DNA of 64,000 nucleotides from Manduca sexta (Eukaryota > Arthropoda > Insecta > Lepidoptera > Sphingidae), in the NCBI RefSeq assembly GCF_014839805.1, contig NC_051123.1, forward strand, positions 6,368,727 through 6,432,726. The letters run 5' to 3'. Of this stretch, positions 58,881 through 64,000 are shown in pieces. A program made the translations under genes and the position numbers. The notes below the pieces were generated by a model. It searched no databases. It was not told where the DNA came from and worked only from the letters and a program-made list of their open reading frames with translations. Each line of letters starts with the position of its first letter. The stretch's first letter is position 1.

Positions 58881-61800
58881 GTGAGTATTCTCAATGTAAA
58901 ACTATTCGTTATAATTTAAAAATAAATATTGTATTCTGTTATACTTTATTCACCATTCATATTAAAAATCTTATCTTGAAACGCTTTTGTTGTCTTCCTA
59001 AAAAGGTATATATAAAGATGTTGGTGCGTAGAGTCTATTTTGTTAGCCAATAAATTATCACGTTAGTTTAGTTCAGTAGTAGTCGAGTAGAATAACTATG
59101 CTCAGTAAAAGTACAAATATACAAGGTTGTTTATTATAGAATTAAACAGTTTTTATTTTATTATTATAGCTAAAAATAAAATCCTGTTTATAACTTCAAA
59201 ATACTTTATCATAATAAATAAGTGAACAAAATACACAGAGCTTCTTTAACCCCAAAGGGGAAAAGAAGGCACAGGGACTGGGGGGTAATCGCCTTATACG
59301 GTACAACCACTGGGTTGTACCACAGTACCACTGCCCGATCTCGGATTCGAACCTAAGAACTTAGAGCGGCAGTCATACTACGCACGCATCCAATTTTATT
59401 ATAATAACATACAGTCGAGCCCTACCATCTCAGATTATTTCCAGACACGATAATCGTACCCAGGATCTCACCGGTCACAGTTTTCCAGGCTTCAAATAAA
59501 CTAACGCTGAAATTAAAAACTTAAAGGATCACTTCCCAGAGCCGTAAAAGTAAAAAATAGTGATATCTATTAAAGATATATGCGATGATGAAAACTGTTG
59601 TAGAACGCAATGACGTAGGAATAAAAAAGTCGGGTAAACACGAAACTAATTTTGCAGACGAAATAATGTTACTGTGTCGTAAATGTTGAATACACACATT
59701 TTCACGAAAACTGGCGCTTTCAGCGTGTCGCATCCGTCATGTGGGCGCTGTAGAGATAGCAAAATAGATGCTTCCGAGCAAAATATTGTCATACATGGCA
59801 TACATGTTGCATTATTACCTTATCAATGAAGTGTCTCAACGGAAATGTATTTAATAGAGTCCATTGTTAATTTGTATCCTACCCAATACTGTAACCCAAT
59901 TTTTAGTTAATTGGCTTGGTCTTCACAAAATATATTTTATTATGGCGGATATTTTAAAAATTATAGATAAAAGTTTTAATGTATCGATGCTACACTGTAA
60001 GAACATACGTTTAGTCTTGCTTTTTAGGTAGAGCATCGATTATCCCCCATTATCGCATCAAGGATGGCTCCTTGATGCGATAATGGGGCCACCCAGTGAC
60101 GTTTCTGACATAGCACTTCCCGTTAAAATCACGTAATATATGTTGTAAATTTATGGAAGTCTATGAGATGCTGACGTCCATAATACTTCTCGACAATACC
60201 TCTTTTTAATATAAATCTATGATACGAGTATTGAACGTGTATACATATTGACGCGAAGATTAAAAGTGTCGGGTTTGGAATTGTAATGAGAAAGTATAGA
60301 CTATTCAGTAGAGGCAATAAGAATGGTTTTGCTTTATACGCAAATTCGCCTCTATGAAAGTTTTGTCCAGGAATAAAAGCTCAATAGAGTAGGTTTCCCA
60401 CATGAAAATTAGCGATTAAGCGCTTTTTGCGTGTTGCGCTTACAAACATAGATGCCTAAACAAAATTTTGTAATAACAATAAGTAGGATACCGCCGTACC
60501 GTAATGATTGATGGAACTCATCTCCTTTGTTACTTTATATTTTCTTTATTATCATAGTTTTCCCTTAATGTGACTTAACATTGTATATTCACAGGCTAAT
60601 AATAGCCTGTGAATATACAATAAAATCAATATACTCCACATATTGCTCCATCACATAACTTTTGGGTTTGGCTTTAATCCGACTTTGGTGAAGCAAGGAA
60701 GGATAATGATTTTAACACCTCATGCATGTATGTATGTATGAAGCCATTTTATGTTTTATTTCAATAATACTCCTCATAGGTCGACTTTCGACAAATGAGA
60801 TGTCGATCGATTCGACTTTATGGCTGATTATGGGCAATGTAAACAAATACGCTTCTTGATAAACGATGGAACTGTGAAAACGTATAACAATTCAATCACA
60901 AACTATTTTTAGATAAAAGTAGGAGAAAGGACAATCAAAGACATATAAATATGGTTGAATCATTACCGAAGTAAAAGACGATAGGACGCCTAGAGCGTCG
61001 ACCGCGTTTTCCCCGACCCTACACTGAAAGAAGGCAATATTTCACTGTGCATATTATTTATTTTGTGACTGTATATTTGTGGATGTTGAAATATGTATAC
61101 ATATATGATGACGTCAACCACCTGCCACAAAGTTTGGCAGGGGACACGGGCTCTGAATAATTGACTCTCTGAAACCGTTCAGAAGTTTGTTAGTCTGGAG
61201 TTTGGAGCGTAACGTCAGTGTGCCCACTTACGGGAACAGTTGTAAACGTTTCGGCCGACTGTTGCTGCCGAAATTCACGTGCTGTGCTTCAGTGCAAGGG
61301 ACTAAGGACTCAAAATAGTGTTTCCATATTTATGTGTACGCAAAACGATGTAAGTTTTTGGCAAATTTCAAACGTCTATTTGTGTTTCCGACCACGTGAC
61401 GCGATTAGTGCGGATAATAAAAATAGGTGAAAGTAGTTAAAGTTTAAATAATTTAGAGAACAGCGGTGCCAAGTTTATATCCTGCGTGAATTACGAATAC
61501 CGTAGATCCAACGTGTCGCGGCGATAAAATTTTATAATAAACGTAGGTAGTCTATTTTATTTAACAAAATTATTATGTATACGTAACAAAGTAATTATTT
61601 TCGTTGGTACAATCACAAAAGCGAAATGAGCTTGTAGTTTTAACGTTTGCTATATCCCGTGACGTGGTCGAACGTCGGAGTTGTTACGAAGATATTTTTG
61701 TCCCGACGCCGACCGCGATATTTATAGAGAGGACAGACTTTTTACAAAATAAACGAAGATGTTGGGGTTAGTGGCTGACTTATTTATAAGAATTAGTATG

Positions 61801-63892
61801 ATATATCATGAAAATTAATACTAATCTTAGGGACTATGAATGTGATTAAATAATGGGTACTTGGCAGCGAGATAACGGGGGCGCGCTCTGAGAATTATCG
61901 TTATTAAAGCTCTATTGAGGTTAGGCGTAAATAATGCCGATTCATTAAACTCTGAGTGTGTCAGTCAGGGATTTTATATTTTAATTCCATAATAATAAAT
62001 ATCTCAATACTTTAATAAAGTGAACAACGTGTCCATCAATAACTTATAGATCCCTTTGTTAAACGGTTGTTACATTTTACCTAAATAACTAATATTAATA
62101 TTCTGAACAACATGAATTTTAAAAAATCTATATTGTATCCAAATTTAAAAAGATTTAGGGACATTTCTTCAAATTCATGAATTTAATAAATGCTCAACAA
62201 TGTTCTTGAAAAGTTCCTGAAAACAACAAACTTTCCGTATTTGCTTGGCCGGATAATAGGGAGTTTGACATGTAATCGCGCTAAAATAGCGAAGGTCGGC
62301 CATTTTGGCAGCCGCCATGTTTATTTACGTACGTGAATGCCATCAAACTGCACAGCGTCGGGGCCGAAACACGTGCTTCCATCAATTCCAGTGTTCTTAG
62401 TAACATTAAACTAATTTGCATCGAATAGAATATTGAAAGGAACATACTAAGACCGCGCCATAAAACTTTTTGCAGCATAGATACCTAAGTTGTGGAAGAA
62501 ATAAGGTCCTGGGTTCGATTTCTGCGTTAGATAGTTAAAAAATAAATGTTTTTCGAATTGAAAAGGACTCGTAAGATGTCTCTGTTTGAATTTGTGGTTA
62601 ATATAGCAAGTTCGATAAACCGTAGGTCCATTAGTTAAATTTGTGCATAGTGCATAAATCACATACTCTTTGAGGATGCAGGCATGAGCTATTTTATGTT
62701 CGTAAAATGGGTTGTAAATCCAATTCTATACTAAGAAATTTTATTTATAGAGTATGTCGTAGGCAGTTATTTTAGAATAGCTCTTAAAATCTAAATTCGA
62801 TTTAGAGACTAATCTAGAATCTTTCTATGACTCTTATGATGAATAAGCAGCTTGAGCTAAAAAGCGAAATAATTTTCAGTTTCATACAACATTATGTAGC
62901 GTTCGGTAGTGTCTTGACTCTTTTTATAATACCAACTGGGTAATAGTATCTCAATGAACATATAAAATAGTATAGAAATTTCCTTTGTTTTAGCCGTATT
63001 AAAAAAACAATCTACCATAAGAGACAAATCAGAAAATGGTGTATCGGAAACTGTAGAAGAGAAACTAATAAAACCATCTGCGGCGAAACTCGCGGATAAG
63101 AGTTCCAAAGCTGCAGATGAAAAATCTAAATTTACAAAAACTGCCCTAAAAACCCTGGAAAAGGTACCAAAATTAGAAGATAAATATTCCAATGACAAAG
63201 TGTCTGAAAGACCAGCATTGAGAAGTGTGAGGACAATCGACGATAAAGCCAAAGAAAAATCTGTCACTATTGTCGACAGGAAAGATAAAAATGGGACTGA
63301 AAAAGCAAATATCCCGGTAAATGACAAAAGTTCCGTTGTCGTTAAAGATACGAAACCGTCAGTAAAAGTTAATGTACCCGAAAAAGCGGTTACTAAAGTA
63401 GTAACACCGGAGAAAGTAGAATTAAAACCGGCGATCAAAACAATCCCAGTTGATAAACCGGCAACTAAAACGATTTCAGTTGATAAACCGTCGACTAAAA
63501 CGATTCCAACTGAAAAGCCAGCTCCAAAGATATTAGAAGTAAAAAAGCCAGTGGCAAAGGTTGAAGAGCCTCCGATGAAAATTGAAAAGCCCGTAACAAA
63601 GATTGAAAAACCCGCAACAAAGATTGAAAAACCAGTAACAAATAAAGTGCCTTCCAAAACTGCCTCGATAGAGAAAACAACAAACAGACTGACTAAAACA
63701 GCGGAAGTCGACAAGCCTGCGCCAAAAGTTACCACCATTGATAAACCCACCAATAAAGTGGTGGAAAAACCAGTGACAAAAGCTGCTTCAAAAGAAGAAG
63801 TTAACAAATCTGCAGATAAGGAATCAAAAATGGCTACCAAGCCACCTACACCCATGGAGAAAACGCCTTCAAAGGTAAACAAACACTATTAA
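58697..63892 (+). CDS. Lysine/proline-rich disordered protein, two exons visible
   Basis: Exons 58697-58880 and 62994-63892 (or to donor 63874) join in phase 1. Read to the stop at 63890-63892 they give ~360 residues. Exon 1 starts MPIGNLNNIAPPRRESFRPP, then WVKEK, PPAWTQKK and SLSRTGSIDDASP, a conserved-looking Pro/Trp/Ser segment. Exon 2 is Lys/Thr/Pro/Val-rich with three decapeptide repeats (TIPVDKPATK, TISVDKPSTK, TIPTEKPAPK at 63440-63529) followed by three KIEKPVT-type heptads (63578-63640). There is no Ig, kinase or transmembrane segment. Such KP-rich regions occur in cytoskeletal and titin-like muscle proteins, but I cannot name this one. An acceptor 'tcgatcacag' just before the ATG means exon 1 could have a 5' UTR exon upstream. 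Confidence 0.7.
59241..59392 (-). repeat. SINE-like tRNA-derived repeat, minus
   Basis: On the minus strand GGTTCGAATCC (59353-59343) is a perfect B box, with a GCCGCTCTAAGTTCTTA stretch before it and a body unlike the 26197 family. In the KP-rich gene intron. Confidence 0.6.
60045..60088. repeat. Perfect 20-bp palindrome, 4-nt loop
   Basis: CCCCATTATCGCATCAAGGA (60045-60064) and its exact reverse complement (60069-60088) are separated by TGGC. Confidence 0.97.
60580..60621. repeat. Perfect 19-bp palindrome, 4-nt loop
   Basis: ATTGTATATTCACAGGCTA (60580-60598) and its exact reverse complement (60603-60621) are separated by ATAA. Confidence 0.97.
61195..61349 (+). promoter_or_regulatory. Candidate alternative first exon in KP-rich gene intron
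   Basis: GC/CpG-richer segment with an initiator-like CGTCAGTG at ~61213-61220 and a good donor GAT|GTAAGT at 61350. It contains no long ORF and could be an untranslated first exon spliced to 62994. Only sequence signals support it. Confidence 0.3.
62994..63874 (+). CDS. KP-rich gene, second exon
   Basis: Acceptor 'tttgttttag'; open for 293 codons to AAG|GTAAAC, then five more codons to TAA at 63890-63892. The donor is mediocre, so either splicing on or ending here is possible. Confidence 0.75.
63440..63640 (+). repeat. Coding tandem repeats in KP-rich protein
   Basis: Three 10-residue units then three 7-residue units, all ending in or containing Lys-Pro; the underlying DNA is also repetitive and may vary in copy number. 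Confidence 0.85.
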
Positions 63893-63918
63893 TTTATATG
63901 TATATTTTTGATGGCGAT

Positions 63919-63924
63919 AATAAA
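63919..63924 (+). terminator. Possible poly(A) signal of KP-rich gene
   Basis: AATAAA 27 nt past the stop codon, followed by a TTGTTGTTGTTATG GT/T-rich stretch as expected downstream of a cleavage site. It favours a transcript ending inside the window. Confidence 0.5.
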
Positions 63925-64000
63925 GCGACATTTTGTTGTTGTTATGTTTAGTTTTATCAAATATGTACTTCGTATCGATATTTCTAAAAAGAAAAATTTT

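Noticed and set aside
60045..60621. Palindromes considered as microRNA precursors
   Set aside because: Four-base loops and fully perfect short stems without the ~30-nt extra lower stem do not fit a normal pre-miRNA.
62857..63882. 341-residue open frame on the minus strand rich in Phe, Thr, Ser and Val
   Set aside because: It is the exact antisense of the KP-rich exon; Lys codons read backwards give Phe/Leu and leave few stops. The plus frame has splice sites and true repeats, the minus frame has neither.

Overview
The window looks like AT-rich nuclear DNA of a moth or butterfly. Evidence: phase-conserved spliced genes with consensus GT/AG borders, arthropod-type TATA promoters, tRNA-derived SINEs with A and B boxes, Lep1-like Helitrons that end in a GC-rich palindrome plus CTAG, an RTE-like LINE with a TGA-repeat tail, and many short inverted-repeat elements. 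Nothing prokaryotic, viral or CRISPR-like was seen.

Main content. Three complete short secreted peptidoglycan-recognition protein (PGRP) genes lie head to tail on the minus strand. They are called PGRP-1 (coding 7412-12587), PGRP-2 (24280-32220) and PGRP-3 (38274-40407). I joined their exons by hand. Each has a signal-peptide exon followed by three PGRP-domain exons, intron phases are 1, 2, 1 in every gene, and the third coding exon is exactly 119 nt in all three. The predicted proteins are 231, 209 and 196 residues. All keep the His/Tyr/His/Thr/Cys set expected of zinc amidases of this family, so they are predicted to cleave or bind bacterial peptidoglycan outside the cell. Each has a TATA promoter. 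PGRP-1 and PGRP-3 have a 5' untranslated first exon; PGRP-2 does not.

Layout. 1-1524 is AT-rich DNA with one old repeat. 1539-4825 is a near-intact LINE with a 14-bp target duplication and one single-base frameshift. 4840-7411 is intergenic. 7412-14720 is PGRP-1. 14860-24160 holds Helitrons, SINEs and a long-TIR MITE. 24280-32350 is PGRP-2, which carries a duplicated exon relic in an intron. 32750-38230 holds a SINE, a MITE fragment, a dead jockey/CR1-like LINE and a MITE. 38274-42520 is PGRP-3. 42600-58600 is mostly repeats plus two orphan GC-rich exon candidates on the minus strand (55589-55874, 49460-49575). 58697-63892 is a plus-strand two-exon gene for a lysine/proline-rich, probably disordered protein whose 3' end may lie inside the window.

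Most interesting observations: the exon relic in PGRP-2, whose exonic differences from the live exon are almost all synonymous while its donor GT is destroyed; retroelements close to the same exon donor in all three PGRP paralogues; three near-perfect short snap-back palindromes; and the unidentified secreted-type exon at 55.6 kb.
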